A stretch of DNA of 53,703 nt, taken from the IMG/VR virus record IMGVR_UViG_3300036719_001675, positions 1 to 53,703 of that record. One strand, written 5' to 3'. Below, in pieces: positions 28,377 through 36,034 of this stretch. Every line of letters starts with the position of its first letter. Position 1 is the first letter of the stretch. A model generated the notes under the pieces. The model searched no databases, was not told the DNA's origin, and was given only the letters and a program-made list of their open reading frames with translations. The translations under genes and the position numbers were made by a program. Origin of the DNA: a virus.

Positions 28377-31091
28377 GTGGGAATTTCAAAAGACAACCCG
28401 ACTTCTTCTGATGTTCATGTAGACGCAATTATGGGAGCAGTTAAGAATTCTGCCATGACAAGTAAAAAGCGACGCTTGAAGAAAAAGCGTATGGCTATGG
28501 ATATGTCTCTTAAGAAGGGTGACTTTGTAGGACACCCATTCCGAGGTAACCAGTGGACTAGGGGAATGGGCGTAAGTCGTATGGCAGGGCGATCAGCACC
28601 AAAAGACCCAACCGCAGGTGCTCAAGGTGGTGGAAGTGGCGTAGTTAACCCAACAGTTAAAATTACCAATGATAGACCTCTTGGTTTTCGTGAAGCAGGA
28701 TTGCCAGCACACGGAAGAAAAACAGGAACGGCTGTTGACGATCTCTTAACTATGGGCGCTAAAGATAGTACACAAGCGTCAGAAGGTCGTTCTTTATACA
28801 GAGACACTCAAAGTATGCTTGACACTGTTCACCGAAATTTAACGCAAGTACAAAGTAATGTTCTTTCTCTTAAGCGTAGACCAGACCAACCAGATAGCGA
28901 ACTCTTAGGAATTCGTAACAGAAGTCTATTGGCTGAAGTAAATTCAATTCAGGCTAAGTTACGGGCGCAAGAAGCAGAGTCTTTGGCTACAGCAGCGCGT
29001 GGTTCAAGAAAAATTCAAGCACAAGACTATGGCGCAAGTTCAGAACTTCAAGCACAACAAGCAGGAGCAGTTAATAGTGCTGCAAAAAAGGCACTATATC
29101 TTGGCGATGTAAACAAGCGGTTAGACTCATTCTTAAAAGAATTTAAAGGTAGCCCTGACGCTTTATTTTCTAAAGAATCAGCAGAAGTAACTACTAAGAG
29201 AACAAAAGGGGCTTCCCCCACTAATGAAGTAACACGCAAGTTACCTTCTGCTACTGTTACTCACCCAGACCTTGAAAATCCTTCTTCGCCAATGTGGAAG
29301 CAAAAAGTTCTAGGAGAAATGAAGTCTGTTTCTGCTACTGTTCAATCAGGTGGCGAAACTTATAGGGTTGACGGTATTCACCCAATCATTGCAGGAGTAT
29401 CACCAAAAGTTAAGTTTACCCCTGCGCTTATTAAAGAATTACAAGGTTTGTCTTTTGCTCAACAATCAATGATTACATCTGGTCATACAAGCACTGCCTC
29501 AATGATGGCAGAAATTAAAGCAATTAAAGCGAAAAAAGTTAAAGCAGGTTCTAATGCAGACAATGGAGAAGGTTTCAGCCTGACTACTGACCTTATGCTT
29601 AAACATAAAACAAAAGCACGAAAAGACGAAGAGTGGGATTCTTTAACTGAACCAGAAAAAAGAAGGTATGTAGACGCACCTGAGCATATGTCTCACGATG
29701 TTGCTATGCAATTAGCAATAGGTGTAAGGGGCGCTTTTGACCAACATTGGACACCGTTATCTGCTGGAGAAGTTGTCGTTAGTAGAACTGTTAGTAAGCC
29801 ATATGAAGCAAGTGCTCAAGAACTGCTTGGTAAGGGCGACTTCATTGGTCACCCATTTCGTGGTAACCAATGGGTTAGAGGTCGTGGTGGAATGGGTATT
29901 GGGGGAATGGTTGGTCGTGCCGCACCTAAAGACCCAACGAGTGGTTTTCAAGGTGGTGGCAGTGGAAAAGTAGCAAAGCCAAAGAAAACAAAAGAGGAAA
30001 AAGATGCGGAATGGGAATCACTAAACAATAAAGGTAAGATCATATATAGCGAGGCTCCTCAAGATTACAGCCACGATCAAGCGATGATGTTGGCTCGTAT
30101 GCCTCGCCGTGTTGTTAATAGGGGTCTTAGTGAAGCACAAACAAGGGAATACTGTAGCCTTTCACCAAGAGAAGGTGCTCACTATGAATACGCCAGTGCA
30201 AGCCGTTCTCATGCCAGCATTATGGCGGATATTAAAGCAGGGAAACCAGTTCGTGAACCTGCCGCTGGAATGAAGAGAGCAACCCCAGCAGACATTGCCC
30301 GTATCAGAAAAGAAGGTGTAGTTGTTGCTCCTGCATGGTCTGAAGTTCATGTGGCTAAGTCAAAATCTAGCAGGCTACAAGTGACAGGAATTGATGAGAA
30401 GGGGCGTGTTCAATCTGGCTATTCCAAAGCACACAAAGAACAGACTTCTAAAGCAAAGTTTGCTCAAGTAGCAGATGTTGAAAAAACACTGACTAAGTTA
30501 GATTCAGCACTAAAGCGTGATGTAGCGGCTGGAAAAGACGAGGCAGTTGCTTGTTTATTGATTCGCAAGATGGGCTTGAGACCAGGAGGTACTGGCGATA
30601 CTGGTGGTGCAGAAACAGCGTTTGGTGCTACTACTCTTCAACGCCGTCATGTTACCGTTCGTGGCAATACGACTACATTTGAATTCACAGGTAAAAAAGG
30701 CGTGAAGATTAAACTCGTTTCTAGAGACCCTGAAATTGCTAAGGCAATGACTGCACAGTTGGCAAAAGGTAAGCGTGGCGGTGACTCCCCACTATTTGAA
30801 TCTTCGGCAACTAAAGTGAATCAGTATTTGAAGCAGAACACTAGCCAAGACTTTAGCCTCAAAGACTTACGAACTGCATTGGCAACACGACAGGCTTTTG
30901 CATTGCTAAGATCAGCACCAGCACCGACTACGATGAAAGAAGCAAGAGCATTGCGTATGTCTATCGGTAAAGAAGTGGCACAGTTACTAGGAAATACGCC
31001 GAACATGGCACTTACCTCTTACATCAACCCCACGATCTTTGCTGGATTAGTCAAGCAATTCGGACCGCTTACAGGAAAGGCTAAATCGTGA
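28377..31091 (+). CDS. Virion-type protein with two GHPFRGNQ tags and a type IB topoisomerase domain
   Basis: A 904-residue protein starting at GTG 28377 (no strong site). N-terminus NPTSSDVHVDAIM resembles the start of the major capsid protein. Tags are at about 47-61 and 486-500, each followed by GR(S/A)APKDPT(A/S)G and a GGGSG stretch. Two D/EW..L...AP..SHD units follow (about 420-450, 535-565). Residues about 640-904 are topoisomerase IB: IRKEGVVVAPAW, LQVTGIDEKGRVQSGY, MGLRPGG (Arg), TGKKGVK (Lys), LKDLRTALATR (Arg), GNTPN and SYINP (nucleophilic Tyr). The enzyme would relax DNA by a 3'-phosphotyrosine link. Confidence 0.85.
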   Translation: MGISKDNPTSSDVHVDAIMGAVKNSAMTSKKRRLKKKRMAMDMSLKKGDFVGHPFRGNQWTRGMGVSRMAGRSAPKDPTAGAQGGGSGVVNPTVKITNDRPLGFREAGLPAHGRKTGTAVDDLLTMGAKDSTQASEGRSLYRDTQSMLDTVHRNLTQVQSNVLSLKRRPDQPDSELLGIRNRSLLAEVNSIQAKLRAQEAESLATAARGSRKIQAQDYGASSELQAQQAGAVNSAAKKALYLGDVNKRLDSFLKEFKGSPDALFSKESAEVTTKRTKGASPTNEVTRKLPSATVTHPDLENPSSPMWKQKVLGEMKSVSATVQSGGETYRVDGIHPIIAGVSPKVKFTPALIKELQGLSFAQQSMITSGHTSTASMMAEIKAIKAKKVKAGSNADNGEGFSLTTDLMLKHKTKARKDEEWDSLTEPEKRRYVDAPEHMSHDVAMQLAIGVRGAFDQHWTPLSAGEVVVSRTVSKPYEASAQELLGKGDFIGHPFRGNQWVRGRGGMGIGGMVGRAAPKDPTSGFQGGGSGKVAKPKKTKEEKDAEWESLNNKGKIIYSEAPQDYSHDQAMMLARMPRRVVNRGLSEAQTREYCSLSPREGAHYEYASASRSHASIMADIKAGKPVREPAAGMKRATPADIARIRKEGVVVAPAWSEVHVAKSKSSRLQVTGIDEKGRVQSGYSKAHKEQTSKAKFAQVADVEKTLTKLDSALKRDVAAGKDEAVACLLIRKMGLRPGGTGDTGGAETAFGATTLQRRHVTVRGNTTTFEFTGKKGVKIKLVSRDPEIAKAMTAQLAKGKRGGDSPLFESSATKVNQYLKQNTSQDFSLKDLRTALATRQAFALLRSAPAPTTMKEARALRMSIGKEVAQLLGNTPNMALTSYINPTIFAGLVKQFGPLTGKAKS
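28515..28559 (+). repeat. GHPFRGNQ tag, copy 2
   Basis: Encodes KGDFVGHPFRGNQWT with codons GGA CAC CCA TTC CGA then GGT AAC CAG TGG. Near the N-terminus of the topoisomerase protein. Confidence 0.85.
29832..29876 (+). repeat. GHPFRGNQ tag, copy 3
   Basis: Encodes KGDFIGHPFRGNQWV with codons GGT CAC CCA TTT CGT then GGT AAC CAA TGG. In the middle of the topoisomerase protein, separating its two halves. Confidence 0.85.
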
Positions 31092-32332
31092 TTGAATTTA
31101 CTCCACGCACAGAAGAAGAAGAAGCACAACTTACCGCAGACATGAAGGCTTTCTTTGAGACTATTCAGGATAGTGACATTGAAGTTGATGAATGGTTAGG
31201 CGATGAATACAGTGAAGAAGACGATGGAGAGAATGGCGAAGAACTAGGCGACATTGGCGAAATGGTTGGTATCACCAAAGCCCAACCATTGAAAGACCCT
31301 AAAGGTGGTCTCACTGCCGCTGGTCGTGCTAAGTACAATCGTGAAACTGGTTCTAACTTGAAGCCTGGAGTTACTGGTGCGGCAGATACGCCTGAAAAAA
31401 TGCGCCGTAAAGGTTCTTTCCTTACTCGCTTCTTCACAAACCCAAGCGGTCCAATGGTTAATGATAAAGGCGAACCAACACGCCTAGCATTATCAGCAAA
31501 CGCATGGGGAGAACCAGTTCCGAAGAATCGTAGCGATGCCGCCAAACTTGCCGCAAAGGGAAGAAGCCTCTTGGCTAGATACGAAAATGTAAAAAAAGGC
31601 GATTATGTAGGACACCCTTTTAGGGGAAATCAGCACACTCGTGTTGCTATTGCCGCAAGAACAAAAGAAATAATGGGGCTTTTAACTAAAAAAGCAGGGG
31701 AGCAAGTTGCAAATGGTCTAAAGCCTTTAGTGGAAGCAGCAGTAGAAGAATTTCAGATAAATGGTGCTTCAAATGAACCTCTTCTAGTCAATGGCAAAAA
31801 AGTTTCTATGGGCGGTCAAGTAGTTACTACCGCTGGTTTTTTAGACCTGCTTGTTAATGAGGTAGGAATGAAAGCAGTGTTTGGTCGTGATTTTTCAGCA
31901 GGTGATTTCAAAGAAGGCGAGAAGTTCCTTAAAAAAGGTGGCGGTCTTACCCAATGGTTTGACGAGAAGTGGGTTGACATTTCACGACCAAAAGAAGGCG
32001 GTGGCTACGAACCTTGTGGTCGCCCTGATGCTCATAAAGGTCATTATCCTAAATGTGTACCTGCCGCCCGTGCAGAAAGAATGACTCCTGAACAAATTAA
32101 GTCTGCCATTAGTCGTAAGCGTCGTGCAGAATCAAAAACGGTACGCCAAGACAAAAAGCCAATTATGGTTGAGACCATTAAAAAGGAAAATATTCCTGTA
32201 AATACTGAACTTTACAACAAAGTAAAGGCAGAGGCTAAAGCAAAATTTGATGTTTACCCATCTGCTTACGCCAATGGTTGGTTGGTTCAAGAGTACAAGC
32301 GTCGTGGTGGCAAATATAAAACTTCCGAATAA
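31088..32332 (+). CDS. Tagged head-region protein with DUF6321-like and DUF5872-like domains
   Basis: A 414-residue protein starting at GTG 31088 (overlaps previous stop, GTGA). Acidic N-terminus; then LKDPKGGLTAAGRAKYNR, GSFLTRFFTNPSG and LSANAWGEPVP (about 65-155), recalled as DUF6321. The tag KGDYVGHPFRGNQH is at 170-184. Then GGGLTQWFDEKWVDI and YEPCGRPDA, PKCVP (possible zinc site), RKRRAE, and the end FDVYPSAYANGWLVQEYKR, recalled as DUF5872. These domains occur in aquatic phages, function unknown. Virion cargo status is inferred from the tag. Confidence 0.72.
   Translation: MIEFTPRTEEEEAQLTADMKAFFETIQDSDIEVDEWLGDEYSEEDDGENGEELGDIGEMVGITKAQPLKDPKGGLTAAGRAKYNRETGSNLKPGVTGAADTPEKMRRKGSFLTRFFTNPSGPMVNDKGEPTRLALSANAWGEPVPKNRSDAAKLAAKGRSLLARYENVKKGDYVGHPFRGNQHTRVAIAARTKEIMGLLTKKAGEQVANGLKPLVEAAVEEFQINGASNEPLLVNGKKVSMGGQVVTTAGFLDLLVNEVGMKAVFGRDFSAGDFKEGEKFLKKGGGLTQWFDEKWVDISRPKEGGGYEPCGRPDAHKGHYPKCVPAARAERMTPEQIKSAISRKRRAESKTVRQDKKPIMVETIKKENIPVNTELYNKVKAEAKAKFDVYPSAYANGWLVQEYKRRGGKYKTSE
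31595..31639 (+). repeat. GHPFRGNQ tag, copy 4
   Basis: Encodes KGDYVGHPFRGNQHT, the only copy with His in place of Trp. Codons GGA CAC CCT TTT AGG then GGA AAT CAG CAC. Confidence 0.82.
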
Positions 32333-32367
32333 TTTGGGAGAGTAATAAAAAAATATTTGTCAAATAC

Positions 32368-32396
32368 TTGTACTGACCTGTTCTAGTTGGTATCTT
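32368..32396 (+). promoter_or_regulatory. Possible promoter for scaffold and capsid genes
   Basis: TTGTAC (32368-32373), 17 bp, TATCTT (32391-32396). ATG 32406 follows nine bases later with no ribosome-binding site, so the transcript may be leaderless or nearly so. It gives the capsid genes their own start after the cargo genes. Confidence 0.35.
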
Positions 32397-32405
32397 TGCT
32401 CTGTA

Positions 32406-33293
32406 ATGAATCGGTTGACTGATATGGAATTTGACGAGATTAGTCTTGTTACTCGCCCTGCCAATCAATTGAGTAAAGTGGTACTTTTCAAAAGCGACGA
32501 ACAACAGGAGCAATCAGTGACTACTGAAGTTGACAAAGGTTACGGAAAAATGGGCATGAAGAAGAAAATGAAGCCCATGACCGACGAAGAAATTATGGCT
32601 ATGTCCGAAGAGGAAATTGCTGCTATGGAAGACGAAGAGCCTATGAAAAAGGGTTCGGGTATGAAGCGTCGTGGTCGCCCAGTTCGTAAAGACGACGACC
32701 TTGATGAAGAAACCTCAGAAGATGTTATTGATCTTCCGAACGAAGTTTTTGAATACATTTCAGCACTTGAATCTGCAAATGCAGAACTCCTTGACCAAGT
32801 TGAAAAACTGGCTAAAAGCGTTGAAGTTGTTGCCGAAGAAGAAGACATTATGAAGTCGGCAGACCCTCAGATCGTGGCACTCGTCAAGTCTTTTGAAGAA
32901 CGAGCAAAAGCCGCAGAAACCATTGCTAAGTCGGAACGAGATTTCCGTCTTGAGCGTGAATTTGTTAGCAAGGCTTCTACCCTTAACGCATTGCCAATTG
33001 AATCTGATTCATTCGGTAAGGTTCTCAAGGGTGTTGCCGAATCAGTTTCTAGTGAACAGTTCAAGGTGCTTTGGGAAGTTCTCAGTGCCGCTAACTCGGC
33101 GCTTGCCGAAAGCAACCTTTTCACTGAAGTGGGCAAGTCGGGTGACTTTGACAATGATGGAGCAACTAGCCCCATCAACAAAGCCGCAGAACGAATTCTT
33201 GCTACCACACCAAATCTGACTCGCGAGCAGGCAATTGCCAAGGCTTTAGAATCAGACCCCAACCTTTACACAGCCTACTTACGAGGTAACTAA
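32406..33293 (+). CDS. Scaffolding protein with XkdF C-terminal-like start
   Basis: A 295-residue protein. The first 30 residues (MEFDEISLVTRPANQLSKVV) are the EISLV-x-x-PAN segment that normally ends XkdF proteases. A Met/Lys/Glu-rich region follows, then long coiled-coil helices (about 110-195), as expected of a scaffold, and a short C-terminal helical domain (LTREQAIAKALESDPNLY) of the type that contacts capsid protein. It precedes the decoration and major capsid genes. Probably cleaved and expelled during maturation. Confidence 0.75.
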   Translation: MNRLTDMEFDEISLVTRPANQLSKVVLFKSDEQQEQSVTTEVDKGYGKMGMKKKMKPMTDEEIMAMSEEEIAAMEDEEPMKKGSGMKRRGRPVRKDDDLDEETSEDVIDLPNEVFEYISALESANAELLDQVEKLAKSVEVVAEEEDIMKSADPQIVALVKSFEERAKAAETIAKSERDFRLEREFVSKASTLNALPIESDSFGKVLKGVAESVSSEQFKVLWEVLSAANSALAESNLFTEVGKSGDFDNDGATSPINKAAERILATTPNLTREQAIAKALESDPNLYTAYLRGN

Positions 33294-33295
33294 TC

Positions 33296-33688
33296 ATGGC
33301 AATTCAAGCGTCACAACCACTTAAAATTTCACTTGTTGCTGGAGCAGACCTTTCTGCCAAGCAGTTTTACTTCGTGAAGTTGAACTCTTCAGGTCAGGCA
33401 GTCGTTTGTGCGGCTGTTACTGACATTCCTGTAGGAATTCTTCAGAACACGCCTGCCTCTGGTTCAGTTGCAGAAGTCACTGTTGTCGGTGTTAGTAAGG
33501 TTTCCTCAGATGCAGGATTGACCGCTGGCAACCAAATTGGTACGAGTGCAGATGGTCAAGCGGCTGCTTATACCGCTGGCACTGACACCACGAAGTACAT
33601 CGTTGGGCAAATGCTCACGACTACTGGAGCAGCCGCTGTAATCGGTACTGCTGTTATTAACTGCGTCGCTCCTAGCCGAGCCGCCTGA
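33296..33688 (+). CDS. Capsid decoration protein, DUF2190-like
   Basis: A 130-residue Ala/Thr/Val-rich beta protein: ISLVAGADLSAKQFYFVKL, VVCAAVTDIPVGILQNTP, QIGTSADGQAAAYT and KYIVGQMLTT. This is the DUF2190 (lambda gpD-like) decoration or stabilisation protein pattern. It starts two bases after the scaffold stop and lies before the major capsid gene, the typical order. Confidence 0.72.
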   Translation: MAIQASQPLKISLVAGADLSAKQFYFVKLNSSGQAVVCAAVTDIPVGILQNTPASGSVAEVTVVGVSKVSSDAGLTAGNQIGTSADGQAAAYTAGTDTTKYIVGQMLTTTGAAAVIGTAVINCVAPSRAA

Positions 33689-33702
33689 TTAGGAGTTAAA
33701 CC

Positions 33703-34662
33703 ATGCCTCAGCCCACATCAACACAGGTTCATGTTGACGCAATCTTGACTAACATCTCGGTTGCTTTCATTCAAGACCAAGGCAATTTCATCGCTAACCA
33801 AGTTTTCCCGACTGTGCCAGTTGAGAAGCAGAGCGACAAGTATTTCAAGTATGCAAAGGGTGACTGGTTCCGTGATGAAGCAGCGCTTCGTGCTCCTGCA
33901 ACCGAATCAGCAGGTTCTGGCTATGGCTTGACCACTGACACCTATAGCACTCTCGTCTATGCTTTCCACAAGGACATTGACGATCAGGTTCGTGCTAACA
34001 GTGACTCGCCGTTGAACCCTGATCGTGACGCTACGCAATTCGTTACCCAGCGTATGCTTCTTCGTCAGGAAATTGACTGGAGTGCCAAGTATTTCACCAC
34101 TGGCATTTGGGCAACCGACAAGGTAGGTTCAACTGACTTCACGCAGTGGAGCAACTACACTTCGTCTGACCCGATTGAAGACATTGAAGCAGGTAAGAGT
34201 ACAATGTTGACAAGCACTGGCTTCATGCCGAACACTCTTGTTCTTGGCTACGATGTGTTCCGTCAATTGCGCCACCACCCTGATGTAGTTGACCGTATCA
34301 AGTACACCTCGTCTGAAGTGCCTGCCGAAGGTATCCTAAGCCGTTTGTTCGGTGTTGATCGTGTTCTCGTTACCCGTGCAATCAAGAACAGTGGCGCTGA
34401 AGGTGCTTCGGATTCGTTTGCTCAGGTTCATGGCAAGAACGCCGCCTTGTACTATGTTGCACCATCACCTGGCTTGCTTACTCCTTCGGCTGGTTACCAG
34501 TTCGCATGGCGTGGCGTAAGCGATGGAATGGGTCAGAACATCGGAATTACTCGCTTCCGTCGCCCAGAACTTCGTGCAGACCGCATTGAGGCTCAAATGG
34601 CTTGGGATTACAAGGTCGTTTCGTCTGATCTTGGGTACTTCTTCAGCAGTTGCGTAGCCTGA
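33703..34662 (+). CDS. Major capsid protein
   Basis: A 319-residue protein with TTAGGAGTTAAACC upstream. N-terminus PQPTSTQVHVDAILTNIS, then NQVFPTVPVEKQSDKYFKYA, YAFHKDIDDQVRANSD, TLVLGYDVFRQLRHHPDVVD and a C-terminal region FRRPELRADRIEAQMAWDYK. Segments match major capsid proteins of the large family with an HK97-type fold (VPVEKQSDKYF...YAKGDWF). No N-terminal delta domain is present, in keeping with a separate scaffold protein. The first dozen residues resemble the start of the topoisomerase protein at 28377. Confidence 0.88.
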   Translation: MPQPTSTQVHVDAILTNISVAFIQDQGNFIANQVFPTVPVEKQSDKYFKYAKGDWFRDEAALRAPATESAGSGYGLTTDTYSTLVYAFHKDIDDQVRANSDSPLNPDRDATQFVTQRMLLRQEIDWSAKYFTTGIWATDKVGSTDFTQWSNYTSSDPIEDIEAGKSTMLTSTGFMPNTLVLGYDVFRQLRHHPDVVDRIKYTSSEVPAEGILSRLFGVDRVLVTRAIKNSGAEGASDSFAQVHGKNAALYYVAPSPGLLTPSAGYQFAWRGVSDGMGQNIGITRFRRPELRADRIEAQMAWDYKVVSSDLGYFFSSCVA

Positions 34663-34677
34663 CCTTAGGAGGTCGTA

Positions 34678-35097
34678 ATGAATCGTTTTACTAAAGGTCT
34701 AGGACTTTTCGGTGGGATTGTCTCATCTGGTCCTAGTCGTAACTTAGGTATTCATTCAGTGAAGCGTACTTCGGCAACTGTTGCTGATGGTGCTTCAATG
34801 GTTGCTACTGCTGCTCACATTGTCACGAACACAGTTGTCAGTGCTACGCCTACTACTGGTCGTAACTTGACAACTGCTACTGGTGCTCAAATCATTGCTT
34901 TGTTGCCTGACGCTAATGTTGGCGATTGTACGGAATTCACAGTCGTTAACCTTGCCGCCGCTACTCATGCAATTACTTTGATTGCTGGTGCTTCGGGAGT
35001 AACTATTGTCGGTTCGGCAGTTGTTTCTGCCGCTTCGTCTGGTACTTTCTTGGTTCGTTACGACTCAGCCACAGCGGTTACTTTCATTCGTAAGTAA
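34678..35097 (+). CDS. Head fibre or second decoration-like protein
   Basis: A 139-residue protein with a strong site (TTAGGAGGTCGTA). After a Gly/Ser/Arg N-terminus it is Ala/Thr/Val-rich beta sequence (TATGAQIIALLPDANVGDCT, HAITLIAGASGVTIVGSAVV) ending in SGTFLVRYDSATAVTFIRK. This is the beta-prism pattern seen in phage surface or fibre head domains. Located just after the major capsid gene, so a capsid-surface role is likely. Not a firm family match. Confidence 0.6.
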   Translation: MNRFTKGLGLFGGIVSSGPSRNLGIHSVKRTSATVADGASMVATAAHIVTNTVVSATPTTGRNLTTATGAQIIALLPDANVGDCTEFTVVNLAAATHAITLIAGASGVTIVGSAVVSAASSGTFLVRYDSATAVTFIRK

Positions 35098-35102
35098 TCA
35101 CC

Positions 35103-35996
35103 ATGAAAGACCTAGAAGGCTTACGCTTACAGGCGCTTTTATCAATTGCCAAAGGAGACTATGACGGTCACCCTTTTCGTGGCAATCAGTGGACTCGTAG
35201 GGCTAGTCGTGGTCGTGCTGCCCCCAAAGACCCTACTGCTGGCTCTCAAGGTGGCGGTTCTGGTAAAGCCAAACGGCAAGTAGATGAAATAAAAACCGAC
35301 ATTCAACGGTTTGGTGGTGGTGGAGGTATGGCTGCAACGATGTCTCGCCTTGATGCTCTTGATGCTCAGGCTAAAGCATTGTTATCAAAGCCTGCTGTCA
35401 AGATTGACAGTTCTCTTCCAAAAGAATCGCAAGAAGTATTAACAGCCCTAAATAATAGGTTTACTGAGAGAGTTAAGCGTTTTCACCCTAAAGATATACC
35501 TGATATTCAACAAAAAGTTCTTGAAGGTATAGAAGAGGGTAAAAAATGGGTTTCTACAGTTGGCGGTAACGAAGGTTATGTTAAAACTGGTAAAAAAAGA
35601 GCCGACACAGAAATGGATAGCGCTCTTAGCCATCAAGTTGATCGTTTTGCTAAATTCTTAGGAATTCGTGCTGGAATAGAAATTGCATCAGCAAAAAGTG
35701 GTAGCAAATCTTCAACTCGCAAACCTTCAACTCAAAACCCTACAACTCCTAAGCCTGGTTCAGCAGGGTCAACCAAAGAAATTCTAAGGCGAGAAGCCCG
35801 AAGAATATTAGCCGAAGCGCCAACTGCTCCTAAACCTGCTAAAGCGCCAACTGCACCTAAGCCAACTAAGAAGAAGACTAAAAAAGAAAAAGACGCTGAG
35901 TGGGAAGTTCTTACCGCTAAACAAAAGAAAATTTACGAAAAAGCGCCAGCAGATATGTCTCACGACGACGCTATGGCTCTTGCTTTGGGCTTGTAA
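35103..35996 (+). CDS. Tagged head-region protein with SHD unit
   Basis: A 297-residue protein beginning four bases after the preceding stop. The tag KGDYDGHPFRGNQWT is at residues 17-31, followed by GRAAPKDPTAGSQGGGSG as in the topoisomerase protein. The central part is helical and Lys-rich; the linker 200-260 is Pro/Thr/Lys repeats. The C-terminal unit DAEWEVLTAKQKKIYEKAP then DMSHDDAMALA matches two units in the 28377 protein. No enzyme domain is evident, so it may be the minimal tag carrier or an adaptor. Confidence 0.72.
   Translation: MKDLEGLRLQALLSIAKGDYDGHPFRGNQWTRRASRGRAAPKDPTAGSQGGGSGKAKRQVDEIKTDIQRFGGGGGMAATMSRLDALDAQAKALLSKPAVKIDSSLPKESQEVLTALNNRFTERVKRFHPKDIPDIQQKVLEGIEEGKKWVSTVGGNEGYVKTGKKRADTEMDSALSHQVDRFAKFLGIRAGIEIASAKSGSKSSTRKPSTQNPTTPKPGSAGSTKEILRREARRILAEAPTAPKPAKAPTAPKPTKKKTKKEKDAEWEVLTAKQKKIYEKAPADMSHDDAMALALGL
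35151..35195 (+). repeat. GHPFRGNQ tag, copy 5
   Basis: Encodes KGDYDGHPFRGNQWT with codons GGT CAC CCT TTT CGT then GGC AAT CAG TGG. Near the N-terminus of the protein, downstream of the capsid gene. Confidence 0.85.
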
Positions 35997-36018
35997 TGCA
36001 CGGTTTCTTCAATGATTG

Positions 36019-36027
36019 TGCTACACT
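36019..36027 (+). promoter_or_regulatory. Candidate extended -10 giving a leaderless transcript
   Basis: TGCTACACT is followed by seven bases and ATG 36035. No Shine-Dalgarno sequence is visible (CTGAATC precedes ATG), so the transcript probably starts at the initiation codon. Confidence 0.38.
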
Positions 36028-36034
36028 CTGAATC

